The notes below the pieces were generated by a model. The model made no database searches. It saw nothing but the letters and a program-made list of their open reading frames with translations, and was not told where the DNA came from. From Steroidobacteraceae bacterium (lineage in GTDB: Bacteria; Pseudomonadota; Gammaproteobacteria; Steroidobacterales; Steroidobacteraceae), in assembly GCA_041395505.1 (NCBI GenBank), contig JAWLAG010000002.1, positions 847,358 to 911,357 of the forward strand: a stretch of 64,000 nucleotides of DNA. Direction: 5' to 3'. Positions 47,680-56,466 of the stretch are shown here, in pieces. The translations under genes were made by a program, and so were the position numbers. Every line of letters begins with the position of its first letter. The first letter of the stretch is position 1.

Positions 47680-49227
47680 TCAGCTGCCCTTCGCGCCAAG
47701 TGCGGGTGGTGCGTGCCCAATGAGATGCTGCGCCGCCGCCTCATAAGCCGCACCCTGTCGCAAAAGCGCAAGCTCACGACGGCCCGCGGCCATGACCTGT
47801 ATACCCATCGGCAGACCTGCAGTGTTGAAACCAGCCGGGAGATTGAGCACCGGGCATCCGGCCAGGGTGCCGCCGATGACGACCTCCATCCAACGATGAT
47901 AAGTGTCCATGCGCCGGCCGGCGATTTCCTGCGGCCAGTGCTGTGTGACCGCGAAAGGAAACACCTGCGCACTCGGCAACACCAGAAAATCGTAGCGCTG
48001 AAACAACTTGTGCAGATGCTGATACCAACGGCTGCGCGTCGCCATGGCTTGCGCGATCGTCGCGGCTGTAAGCGAGAGCGACCCCTCCACTTCCCATACG
48101 GCTTCGGGTTTCAGGAGTAGCCGCTTCTGCGGGTCCTGGTAAAGCGCCAGCACGCGCGAGCCCATGGTCCAATGCCGCAGCTTGAGCCAGCACTGCCACA
48201 GATCCGCCATGTCGAAACCAATCGACAACGGCTCGACGACGCAGTCCAGATTGGCGAACACCTGCAGCGCTTTGTCGCACTGCTCCAGGACCCCCGCTTC
48301 CATGGCGAGGTATCCGTCGTAGTCGCCAAGCCAGCCAATCCGCAAGCCGCGCGGTTCGCTCGTGAGGGAACCGGCGAAGGGCGCCGGGTCTTCCCCGAGC
48401 GACCCCGGGTCCCGCGCATCGAATCCGGCGATGGTCGCCAGGAGCGATGCAAGCTCCGGAATCGTGCGCGCCATCGGACCGGAGCAGCCCAGCTGCTGCT
48501 GGAAATTGGCCGCATCCGCGGGTACGCGACCGAAAGTCGGCCGCAGTCCGATGACGTTGTTATACGCCGCCGGGTTGCGGAGCGAGCCCATCATGTCGCT
48601 GCCATCCGCAACCGGCACCATGCGTAGCGCCAGCGCCGCCGCCGCACCGCCGCTGCTGCCTCCGGCGGTGCGGGTCGGATCGTAAGCGCAGCGTGTGGCA
48701 CCGAACACGGGATTGTACGACTGCGAACCCATGCCGAACTCCGGCACATTGGTCTTGCCGATGAAGATTGCGCCGCTCGATCGGATGCGCTCAACGAGAA
48801 TCGAATCGGCGGCCGCGATGTTGTCGACAAAGAGCGGCGAACCGAAGGTTGTGGCCAGGCCGCGAACATTGGCAAGGTCCTTGACCGCATGCGGAAAGCC
48901 ATGCATCCAGCCGCGCCATACTCCGGCGGCCAGCTCGCGATCGCGGATTGCGGCCTCGGCGAGCAATTCATCCTGCGACCGAAGGTTCACGATGGCGTTG
49001 AACTGTGGATTGAACGCCTCGATCTGCCGCAAGTAGGCAGTCATGACCTCGACGCAGGATATGTCTCGGGCGCGGATGGCACGCGACAAACCGAGTGCGT
49101 CGAGAGAAACGATGTCGTTCCCGGTACCGGTGACAGCCGTCCTCGATGTGCCAGCCCTTGCTGCAAATGCCGATTGCACCGGCAACAAACCTGTCGCCAA
49201 CAACAAATCACGTCGGCTCAAATTCAT
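47680..49227 (-). CDS. Tat-exported amidase (amidase signature family)
   Basis: 515-residue amidase. The signal MNLSRRDLLLATGLLPVQSA carries a twin-arginine motif (SRRDLLL). The catalytic Ser-cisSer-Lys system is visible: Lys in FPHAVKDLANVRG, cis-Ser in RTAGGSSGGAAAA, and the nucleophile Ser in VADGSDMMGSLRNPAAY. The body runs LGLSRAIRARDISCVEVMTA through LAGCPVLNLPAGFNTAGLPM. The expected motif residues are present, so it should be active. Its start overlaps the transporter stop by 4 bases. Acts in the periplasm or is membrane-proximal; it probably cleaves an acyl amide produced or imported by the operon. Confidence 0.92.
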   Translation of the reverse strand: MNLSRRDLLLATGLLPVQSAFAARAGTSRTAVTGTGNDIVSLDALGLSRAIRARDISCVEVMTAYLRQIEAFNPQFNAIVNLRSQDELLAEAAIRDRELAAGVWRGWMHGFPHAVKDLANVRGLATTFGSPLFVDNIAAADSILVERIRSSGAIFIGKTNVPEFGMGSQSYNPVFGATRCAYDPTRTAGGSSGGAAAALALRMVPVADGSDMMGSLRNPAAYNNVIGLRPTFGRVPADAANFQQQLGCSGPMARTIPELASLLATIAGFDARDPGSLGEDPAPFAGSLTSEPRGLRIGWLGDYDGYLAMEAGVLEQCDKALQVFANLDCVVEPLSIGFDMADLWQCWLKLRHWTMGSRVLALYQDPQKRLLLKPEAVWEVEGSLSLTAATIAQAMATRSRWYQHLHKLFQRYDFLVLPSAQVFPFAVTQHWPQEIAGRRMDTYHRWMEVVIGGTLAGCPVLNLPAGFNTAGLPMGIQVMAAGRRELALLRQGAAYEAAAQHLIGHAPPALGAKGS

Positions 49228-50489
49228 GTCGCGAAGCTCCCGGCAAGCCAAGGTACGACCCAGAGACAAAAAAGCGCACTCACCAGCGTCATCGCGAATC
49301 CCCAGATCAGCAGACGATGGAAAAGCGCCCGCCCCGCATCGCCGTCGGTGAGGCTTGCGATACACAATGCTCCGAGCGTGGACAGCGGCGATACGTCGAC
49401 CAGCGATGCACCGACATTGATACTGAGCGCAATCGCAAGCGGATCACCGCCACCCAGCTGGCGAACCAGCTCCGGGACGACAGGCAGAAAAGTCGGCAGC
49501 ACGACACCCGAGGTGCTGCTGTAGGAGGAGATGACGCCCGTGACGAAGGCGATGATTGCGTTGATGGATCCGGGCGTTGCAACAGCCGCTATCAATTTCG
49601 CAAACAACTCCGTGCCGCCATTCGCTTCGGCGAGCGCGACAAGCGTCGCGACACCGCAGACCATCAGGATCACGCCCCATGGTACGTGCCTGATGGTCGC
49701 AGCCTCATCAGCGCATCGTGCCAGGATCAGAATTGCCGCTGCGGCGAATGCTGACAGACCGAGGTCGAAGCCCGCGATCAGAACGCCGGCTATCCACGCC
49801 ATCAGCACGAGTAATGTCGCGATCTCGCGGCTCGACCAGGCCCCGGTTCGCGGCAGCGCTTGACCGGCCGCGCCCGTCGCGACGGGCGAGGCGCTGCGGA
49901 GCATGAACCAGGCATAGGCGGCCGCCGCCACCAGCACGTGTACGAGCAGGTTGGTCATCATGACGAGGGTTTCGTGCCCGACGATGCCCGCCTCGGCCAT
50001 GCGTGAATTGGCAATGATGCCGACGACACTCACCGGGGAGAGATTGCCCGCATTGGCGCCATTCGCGACCATCAGCGCAGTGAGCATGGGCGGCAATCCA
50101 TGTTGTCGGGCCATCGTCGCGGCGAGCGGCACGATGAGTGCGACGCTTGCGATCGCGCCGGCGCCGGATGCAGACACCAGCATGGCAATGGCGAAGAATA
50201 CAAGCGGCAGTGCTCGCACGGAATTGCCGAGCGCGGCAACCGCAGCCGCCGCCAGTCGCGCGAGCACACCGGTCAGCGCGACTACCGCAAACAGCAAGCT
50301 CGTTCCCGTCAGCGTAATGAAAAGTCCCAGCGGGAATCCGGCGATGACTGCCTTGGGCGCATCCTGCGCCACGTACACGCCAATCAGCCAGGCCGCAGCA
50401 AGCGCGATGATCCCGATGTTGGTGCGCGAGACGACCGACAGGGCAAGCGCCGCAACCAAGGCCAGCACGGTGACGAGCGCAACACTCAC
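49224..50489 (-). CDS. MatC/SLC13-like dicarboxylate transporter
   Basis: 421-residue integral membrane carrier of the MatC (malonate carrier)/dicarboxylate group, with about 11 hydrophobic helices. Pattern: SRTNIGIIALAAAWLIGVYV, then LFITLTGTSLLFAVVALTGV, MLVSASGAGAIASVALIVPL, GLPPMLTALMVANGANAGNL and TGVISSYSSTSGVVLPTFLP with the two helix-loop hairpins expected of these carriers. Stop overlaps the amidase ATG. It would carry the organic acid released by the amidohydrolases or amidase across the inner membrane (inference). Confidence 0.85.
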   Translation of the reverse strand: MSVALVTVLALVAALALSVVSRTNIGIIALAAAWLIGVYVAQDAPKAVIAGFPLGLFITLTGTSLLFAVVALTGVLARLAAAAVAALGNSVRALPLVFFAIAMLVSASGAGAIASVALIVPLAATMARQHGLPPMLTALMVANGANAGNLSPVSVVGIIANSRMAEAGIVGHETLVMMTNLLVHVLVAAAAYAWFMLRSASPVATGAAGQALPRTGAWSSREIATLLVLMAWIAGVLIAGFDLGLSAFAAAAILILARCADEAATIRHVPWGVILMVCGVATLVALAEANGGTELFAKLIAAVATPGSINAIIAFVTGVISSYSSTSGVVLPTFLPVVPELVRQLGGGDPLAIALSINVGASLVDVSPLSTLGALCIASLTDGDAGRALFHRLLIWGFAMTLVSALFCLWVVPWLAGSFAT

Positions 50490-50507
50490 GAGGTGTAGCG
50501 CCGCTGC

Positions 50508-52238
50508 TTACATGCCGGTTGCGTCAAATACCAGCCGGCCTTCGAAATAGGTACGTAGCGGCTTCGTGTCACCGACCTGCTCAATCGGTACCTTGAAGAG
50601 ATTCTGGTCGAGAACGATGATATCGGCCGACTTGCCGACGGCGATGCTGCCGGTTTCAGTCTCCAGTCGCAAAGCGCGGGCACCGTTCAGGGTATAGATG
50701 CGAATCGCGTCCTCGAGCGATACCGCCTGCTCGGGCCACAGCGTACGCTCGGAACTGCCGCGCGGATCGCGCCGCGTGACCAGCGCCTCGATGCCGACCC
50801 ATGGATTCTCATCCGGCACGGCGGCAGGCCAATCGGAACCTGCAGCCACGGATGCGCCGGCAGCAAGGAGGCTTCGTGTCGGCCAGTAATGCTGGCCGCG
50901 CTCCCCTACCGCGGAGATCACCGCATCGATGATCGGCGAGGGATACCAGATGATCGGTGAATAGTCGGCGACGACGTCCAGTTCGGCAAAGCGCGCGATG
51001 TCTGTATCGTCGATATACCCTGCGTGGGCGAGCTCATGATGCAGGCCGCTCGGGCCGTTCGCCTTGCGCGCCGCCGCGACGGCATCGAGCCCGACGCGAA
51101 TCGAGCGGTCACCCGCAGCGTGCATCTTGATGGTAAAACCGCGCTTGTCGAGCTCCGTGACATCGCGGGCGAGCAAGGCAGGGTCGACATGCAGCTCGCC
51201 TGTGAACTTGTCGCCATGGGCTTCGTCCGGCAGATACGGCGCCAACATGGCGGCCGTTCTTGCCGGTGTCGGCACGCCATCAAGGAAAATCTTGACGAAG
51301 TCCGTGTGCACGTGCTTGGTGCGATACGATTGCCGTTGCTTCTCGATATCCGCATAGTCGAGCGGCTCCGTACGCGATCCATAGGGCGTGCGCGCGCATA
51401 CCGCGACGTTGAGGGTCAGTTCACCTGCCTTGTCGAGCGAACTGAAAGCCGCCGCCGAAGTGTCGAAAGGTGCGCCCGCATCCTTGATGGCCGTGATTCC
51501 ATAGGCGTTGGCCAGGCGGCTGGATTCCTTGGCCGCCGCGAGTACCTGCTCATCGCTCCAGGGCGGTACGACTTTGTCGTATACCCGCGCCGCGGTTTCC
51601 AGCAACACGCCGTTGGCCGCGCCGTCCCGCTCGCGAACGATCTTGCCGCCTTCGGGGTCCGGTTTGGGTTGGTCAAGCCCTGCGGCCGAGAGCGCTTTGC
51701 TGTTGACCCAGGCGTTGTGACCCGAATCGTCGTACAGGTAAACGGGATGGTCGCCCGAAATTTCGTCAAGGAATCTACGCGGTGATGGAATCGCGTATTG
51801 CTCGAAGAAGCTGCTGCCCCACTGCCCGCCTCGAATCCATTGACCCGGCGACGCCTTGGCCACACAGCCGCGCAACGTGGCCTTGATTTCGTCCGGGCCT
51901 GCGGAGAACGGGAAGCTGCATTCGTAGAGCGACTTGAGACCACCCATGATGGGATGCACGTGCATGTCGACGATGCCCGGCATGACGAAACCACCGCCGA
52001 GGTCCACCACCTCGGTGTGCTCGCCGGCGTACTGGCGCGCCGTTTTGCTGTCGCCCACGAAGACGATCCTGCCATCATCCACGGCGATGGCTTCCGCCCA
52101 GGGATGCTGCGGATCGACCGTGTAGATCGCACCGTTGATGAGCAGGAGATCGGCCGGCTGCATCGCAGCCGGTTTCGAGTCCCTCGCGCAGCCCACCACG
52201 ACCAGCAGGGCCGCGGATGCGCACAGCCATGTCTTCAT
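50508..52238 (-). CDS. Lipoprotein amidohydrolase (YtcJ-like), paralogue
   Basis: 576-residue amidohydrolase with a lipoprotein signal MKTWLCASAALLVVVGCARD, lipobox VVGC. The catalytic domain mirrors the copy at 45855-47588: LLLINGAIYTVDPQHPWAEA, VMPGIVDMHVHPIMGG, GGQWGSSFF, DDSGHNAWVNSKA, VKIFLDGVPTPARTAAMLAP, KMHAAGDRSIRVGLDAVAAA and AAGSDWPAAVPDENPW. ATG 52238 is chosen for the signal; ATG 52247 adds three residues. It lies between the TonB receptor and the transporter. Anchored in the membrane, it may cleave the imported compound as it enters the periplasm. Confidence 0.92.
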   Translation of the reverse strand: MKTWLCASAALLVVVGCARDSKPAAMQPADLLLINGAIYTVDPQHPWAEAIAVDDGRIVFVGDSKTARQYAGEHTEVVDLGGGFVMPGIVDMHVHPIMGGLKSLYECSFPFSAGPDEIKATLRGCVAKASPGQWIRGGQWGSSFFEQYAIPSPRRFLDEISGDHPVYLYDDSGHNAWVNSKALSAAGLDQPKPDPEGGKIVRERDGAANGVLLETAARVYDKVVPPWSDEQVLAAAKESSRLANAYGITAIKDAGAPFDTSAAAFSSLDKAGELTLNVAVCARTPYGSRTEPLDYADIEKQRQSYRTKHVHTDFVKIFLDGVPTPARTAAMLAPYLPDEAHGDKFTGELHVDPALLARDVTELDKRGFTIKMHAAGDRSIRVGLDAVAAARKANGPSGLHHELAHAGYIDDTDIARFAELDVVADYSPIIWYPSPIIDAVISAVGERGQHYWPTRSLLAAGASVAAGSDWPAAVPDENPWVGIEALVTRRDPRGSSERTLWPEQAVSLEDAIRIYTLNGARALRLETETGSIAVGKSADIIVLDQNLFKVPIEQVGDTKPLRTYFEGRLVFDATGM

Positions 52239-52270
52239 GGGCAACATGGTCCCGCCCGCTCGACCAGCGG

Positions 52271-54694
52271 TCAATTGCCGAAGCGGTAATCGACCGAAAT
52301 GCCGTAGGTGCGCGGCATGCCAACGCTTCGAATCAACGGTCCGTTGCCGCCCACATACGCCGCCGGATAGTAATACTCGTCCGTCAGGTTGCGGCCCCAC
52401 ACCATCGCGCGCCACCGGCCGTCCGCCGACCCGAATCCAAGTCGGGCGTTGACCAGCGTATAGCTGTCGGTCGCATCCGTCGTCTGCACACCGCCTGTCG
52501 TCTTGTCCTTGTAGGCGGCATCGAAGCTCAGATCGACAACGCGCTCACCAGCGACATGCCATTGGTAGCCAAGCATGGCGTTCAACTGCACTTTCGGAGA
52601 TTGGGCGAGTTCGACACCCGATGCGTCGGTACGCACGACAGTTGGCCAGCTACTGAGTGTCCGATCGACCGCCATCCATTCGGTGATTTCCGTATCCAGG
52701 AAGGCCGCTCCGAAACTCAAGTGCAGGGCGTCGGTCGGCGCCCAGTCGAGATTGATCTCGGCGCCCTGGATACGCGACTTCGGCACATTGGCCAAACCGG
52801 CGATGTTGCCCACGAAAGTGACAGCGCTATCCTGCTCCTGCTTGTCCTTGTAATCGTAATAGAACGCAGCAACGTTCAATTGCGCGCGCCCCTCCGCCAG
52901 TGTCGCCTTGGTGCCAACCTCAAACGAGGTCAACACCTCTTCCTTGTAGGGTTTCAGCTGCAGCGTCGTATTCGAGTTGGCGCCGTTGAAACCACCGGAC
53001 TTGAATCCGTTGGAGATCGTGCCGTAGATGAGCACGTCATCGTTGACAGCAAAATCAAGTCCAAGCTTGCCCATCCAGCGCTTGGTGTCGATCTTGTCGG
53101 TGTAGACATGGAAGGCATCGTTGACGTTGGGTCCGCCGATGAGGGCGAAGATGTAAGTGGGCGAGTTTGGATCGTCGTCGATCGTGCCACAGTCACCGGG
53201 CGCCAGCGTCGAACCGAACTGGGCATTGAGGAATGCCCCGAGTGTGCCGTCTTCGGCCGAAAATGTGCAGCCCGACCAGTCACGTTTTTCCTGGGTGTAG
53301 CGCGCGCCGATGGTTGCGCGCCAGCGATCGGCGAATTTCCACTCGACGTGCCCGAACACCGCCGCCGAATCCGTCTTCTGCCGATACTTGGTGTCGAGCT
53401 CGAGAATGGGCGTCGGTGCAAAGAGGCCGACCCCCCAGGGGATGGAACCCTCACCGAATACCGAGTCGGACATGAAGTAGTGGTAGTACTCGTCCATGTC
53501 GTCGGTCGAGTAATACACGCCGGCGATCCACAGCAGCTGCTCGGATTCGCGGGTCACGCGCAATTCCTCCGAGAACATCGACAGATCGGTCGTGTTGATG
53601 TTGCTTGAATCATTGCAGAAGCAACCGTCCCAATCATTCGACTCGACGCGATCGAACTGATCGAAGCTCGTGATCGAGGTCAGTTTGTAGCCGTTGATGT
53701 CCCAGTTGAGCGTGGCCGCGACACTCTTGAGCTGATTGTCGCGCTGCGGTCGCAGGTTGAAGGTGCGACCGGTGATCGGACTGGTATAGCTGTTCGTCCA
53801 ATCCGCCGCCCGATTGTTGTCGGTTGAATACCAGGGCGGTACCTGACCGAAATTCGCGCCGGTCGGGAGCAGGTATTGATCGAGCGGCGTGTAGGGAAGG
53901 TTGAACTCGCCGAGACCTGCAAGCTGGCCATTGTAAGCGGTGTTCGCCAGGTTCTCGGACTGGTCATCGACGTATTGCGCCTTCAGCAGGAGGGTCGCAG
54001 CGTCACTTAGATCGAATTCCACCATGGCGCGCAGCGCCTTGGTATCGAGTTTGCCCAGTTTGTCGTTGCGCGTCAGGCTTTTCTGCCAGCCGTCGCTCGA
54101 CTGGTCGGTGCGCACGGCGAGTCGACCACGGGCGCGCTCGCCCATGGGACCCGAGATGAATCCTTCGAGATTATAGGTGCTGAAGCTGCCCAGTCCGGCG
54201 GTGACGCCGGCCTGAAAGGTCTTCGTTGGCATCTTGCTGATGAAGTTGATTTGCCCGGCGGTCGTATTGCGGCCGTAGAGATCGCCCTGCGGTCCTTTCA
54301 ATACTTCGACGCGTTCAATGTCAAAGGCAACACCGCGGCTCGCCACCGTATAGGGCATGGCGACCTGGTCGAAGTACAGGCCGACAGTCGATGAGGCAGC
54401 TGTCGAATAGTCCTGGAAGCCGACACCACGGATGGTGTAGACCGGCACGCCGGTGGCTGCGGTTGCGTTCACCGTCAGGCCGGGCGTGAACTGGGCGATG
54501 TCCTCGGCGGCGCGCAGGCCGGCATCCTTCAGCTGATCGCCCGTAAATGCATTGACCGTGATGCCCACGTCGTTGATCGACTGCTCGCGCTTTTGCGCGG
54601 TGATCACGACCTCCTGGATTCCCTGCGCCTGCAGTATCGGGCTGATCATCAGACCGCAAACGACGGCAACCAGCCATTTTGACCCATGGACCAT
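52271..54694 (-). CDS. TonB-dependent outer-membrane receptor
   Basis: 807-residue receptor. Signal MVHGSKWLVAVVCGLMISPI ending near LQAQ; TonB-box-like EVVITAQKREQSINDVGITV; plug domain to about residue 170 with GVPVYTIRGVGFQDYSTAAS and VEVLKGPQGDLYGRNTTAG; then a 22-strand barrel ending GMPRTYGISVDYRFGN, the C-terminal aromatic signature. The long barrel with acidic extracellular loops is usual for uptake of bulky organic compounds. ATG 54694 has GGGGAGGGG upstream, and a TATATATA element lies immediately before. First gene of the catabolic operon: it should bring the substrate across the outer membrane. Confidence 0.95.
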   Translation of the reverse strand: MVHGSKWLVAVVCGLMISPILQAQGIQEVVITAQKREQSINDVGITVNAFTGDQLKDAGLRAAEDIAQFTPGLTVNATAATGVPVYTIRGVGFQDYSTAASSTVGLYFDQVAMPYTVASRGVAFDIERVEVLKGPQGDLYGRNTTAGQINFISKMPTKTFQAGVTAGLGSFSTYNLEGFISGPMGERARGRLAVRTDQSSDGWQKSLTRNDKLGKLDTKALRAMVEFDLSDAATLLLKAQYVDDQSENLANTAYNGQLAGLGEFNLPYTPLDQYLLPTGANFGQVPPWYSTDNNRAADWTNSYTSPITGRTFNLRPQRDNQLKSVAATLNWDINGYKLTSITSFDQFDRVESNDWDGCFCNDSSNINTTDLSMFSEELRVTRESEQLLWIAGVYYSTDDMDEYYHYFMSDSVFGEGSIPWGVGLFAPTPILELDTKYRQKTDSAAVFGHVEWKFADRWRATIGARYTQEKRDWSGCTFSAEDGTLGAFLNAQFGSTLAPGDCGTIDDDPNSPTYIFALIGGPNVNDAFHVYTDKIDTKRWMGKLGLDFAVNDDVLIYGTISNGFKSGGFNGANSNTTLQLKPYKEEVLTSFEVGTKATLAEGRAQLNVAAFYYDYKDKQEQDSAVTFVGNIAGLANVPKSRIQGAEINLDWAPTDALHLSFGAAFLDTEITEWMAVDRTLSSWPTVVRTDASGVELAQSPKVQLNAMLGYQWHVAGERVVDLSFDAAYKDKTTGGVQTTDATDSYTLVNARLGFGSADGRWRAMVWGRNLTDEYYYPAAYVGGNGPLIRSVGMPRTYGISVDYRFGN

Positions 54695-54912
54695 GCGCAC
54701 CCCTCCCCTATATATATGTGTCGCGAACCGCCTCGGCTGTCGGCGCCGCAAGCTGCATGTATCATCGCCAATCGCGCGGAAATCGTGCTTGGTGTATTGC
54801 GCAAACCGCTAGTACGAGCGCGCAGCCGCCAGCCAGCCCGGTTTCAGGACCGTAATCCGATGCGGCAAAACAACAAAATGCTTGCCCGCGGGCAGTCCGT
54901 ATACTTGCGAGC

Positions 54913-56157
54913 ATGAGCGGCGCTTCCCGGCCTATGTTGACGTTTGCTGTTGCCATGTTCATTGCAGCAAAACCGATTGTCGCCTCGCAACCTTCTGCGC
55001 TGGATGATCCTGTTTATCGCGCCCGATTCGAGCGCCTGCGTGGAGCGCGCACCGCGGCTTACTATGCTCCGGTCGAAGCCATACCGGGCGCAAGGCGCTT
55101 CCGCCCATTACCGATTGCGCGTCCGGCCGATCGATCGATCGACGCTGCCGCCTTGGACGCGGCGCGAGCCTATGCGCGCGAGAACAATTCGACCGCCTTC
55201 CTGGTCTGGCGCGCAGGGACGATTCAAACGGCAGAGTATTTCGGGGGCACTCGCGCAAGCGATGCCCTGGTGTCGCTATCGCTGGCCAAGCCGCTGGCGG
55301 TACTGGCGGTCGGGCGAGCGATGGCTCTTGGGCACATCAAGTCGCTGGATCAATCCATGACCGATTTCATCCCCGAGTGGCAAGGCACGCCGAAGGCCAC
55401 GATGACCTTGCGCATGGTCCTGGAGATGCGTTCCGGCTTGAAAAAGCAGGAGTACGCGGGCGCCGAAGTTGCCGACCCAGAAAACATCCTGAACCGCGCC
55501 TACCTGGGCACGCACATCGAAGACACGTTGATCGCCGATTACCCGCTGACCGACCCACCGGGATCGACCTACGCCTACTCGCAGGCGAACGGCGACCTCG
55601 TGGCAATCGTGGTCGAACGGGCGACGGGGCGTCGTTACGCGGAATTCCTGTCCCGGGAACTCATCCAGCCGACCGGCGGTCGCGGCGGCACGGTGTGGGT
55701 CGATCGCGAAGGCGGCCTCGCCCACTCGGGCTGCTGCACGATGCTACCTGCCGAAACCTGGCTGCGCATGGGGATCCTGTTGCTGAACGACGGCCTTTGG
55801 AACACCAAGCGTTTGTTGCCAGAGGGGTTCGTCGCCGAAATCCGTCGCGGTTCGATGCAAAATCCATACTACGGCGCCGGCATCTACCCCGCGGGCGTCT
55901 ATACGCCGCGACGACCGCCGCACAATCCCTTGCAGGGCGAACCGTTCGAAGCCGAAGATCTCTACATGCTCGACGGCAATGCGAACCAGGTTCTCTACGT
56001 GATCCCGTCGGCCAAACTCGTGATCCTGCGCATGGGCACGAGGCCGCCCTCATCGCCCGAATGGGACAATGCGGTACTGCCGAACCTTCTGCTGCGTGGC
56101 CTCACGTCGATGCCGGGAGAAATTCATCCACGGCCGCAGGCGACGGCGGCGCCCTAG
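54913..56157 (+). CDS. Serine hydrolase, beta-lactamase/6-aminohexanoate-dimer hydrolase type
   Basis: 414-residue penicillin-binding-protein-fold hydrolase. A hydrophobic N terminus (RPMLTFAVAMFIAAKPIVAS) suggests export. The SxxK nucleophile is in SLSLAKPLAVLAVG near 122-135. The YxN position is YSQ in TYAYSQANGD, so the usual Asn is Gln. A C-terminal block MLDGNANQVLYVIPSAKLVI matches NylB-type enzymes. It is divergent from the TonB operon and may cleave a related amide or ester. The -10-like TATACT at 54900-54905 lies only 7 bases before the ATG, so either the mRNA is nearly leaderless or ATG 54934 is the real start. Confidence 0.85.
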   Translation: MSGASRPMLTFAVAMFIAAKPIVASQPSALDDPVYRARFERLRGARTAAYYAPVEAIPGARRFRPLPIARPADRSIDAAALDAARAYARENNSTAFLVWRAGTIQTAEYFGGTRASDALVSLSLAKPLAVLAVGRAMALGHIKSLDQSMTDFIPEWQGTPKATMTLRMVLEMRSGLKKQEYAGAEVADPENILNRAYLGTHIEDTLIADYPLTDPPGSTYAYSQANGDLVAIVVERATGRRYAEFLSRELIQPTGGRGGTVWVDREGGLAHSGCCTMLPAETWLRMGILLLNDGLWNTKRLLPEGFVAEIRRGSMQNPYYGAGIYPAGVYTPRRPPHNPLQGEPFEAEDLYMLDGNANQVLYVIPSAKLVILRMGTRPPSSPEWDNAVLPNLLLRGLTSMPGEIHPRPQATAAP

Positions 56158-56178
56158 AAATATGCGGCAAGATCGAAC

Positions 56179-56224
56179 TGGTGGAAAGGGAGGGACTCGA
56201 ACCCTCGACCCCGGCATTATGAGT
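56179..56224 (-). other. 3' fragment of tRNA-Met(CAU): island attachment junction
   Basis: Read on the minus strand this is ACTCATAATGCCGGGGTC, then T stem and loop GAGGGTTCGAGTCCCTC, acceptor 3' strand CCTTTCC, then ACCA. The anticodon loop is CTCATAA (anticodon CAU), like elongator tRNA-Met. The 5' half of a tRNA (acceptor strand GGAAAGG, D arm, anticodon 5' arm) is not present to the right; the sequence changes inside the anticodon arm. This is the usual scar of an element integrated in a tRNA 3' end, where the intact copy lies at the other end, here to the right of the window. Confidence 0.75.
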
Positions 56225-56245
56225 CCGGGGGTCTAATTAGAGGAG

Positions 56246-56268
56246 ACGGCAATTCAATAACTTGCCGT
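56246..56268. other. Small inverted repeat at the island edge
   Basis: ACGGCAA and TTGCCGT (7-base perfect arms) enclose TTCAATAAC. It has no T run, so a terminator is not clear; it may be an arm-type or excision-factor site of the island. Confidence 0.25.
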
Positions 56269-56402
56269 GGGCGTCCGTTGCAGGTTTGCACGACAGAGCA
56301 CAGTTACGCGGGACCAGGTCCCGCAAAAGTCCCTCAAAGCGCTTTCCGCGCTCTCAAACACGAGCGACAGCGGGCATTGAACGATCAAACAGGCCCTTTT
56401 TC

Positions 56403-56430
56403 TTGTCAATTCAAGGCCTTGTTGTATAAA
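56403..56430 (+). promoter_or_regulatory. Probable promoter of the hsd operon
   Basis: TTGTCA (56403-56408) and TATAAA (56425-56430) are spaced by 16 bases and lie 36 bases before hsdM. The spacer holds the perfect palindrome CAAGGCCTTG (56412-56421), a possible operator overlapping the promoter. The best sigma70-like match seen in the window. Confidence 0.55.
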
Positions 56431-56466
56431 TAGAACGAACGCGACCGATTGGTCCACTAGAGCTAC

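Noticed and set aside
56179..56260. Complete tRNA gene at the island edge
   Set aside because: The 5' acceptor strand, D arm and 5' anticodon arm are absent, and the anticodon stem no longer pairs beyond the loop.
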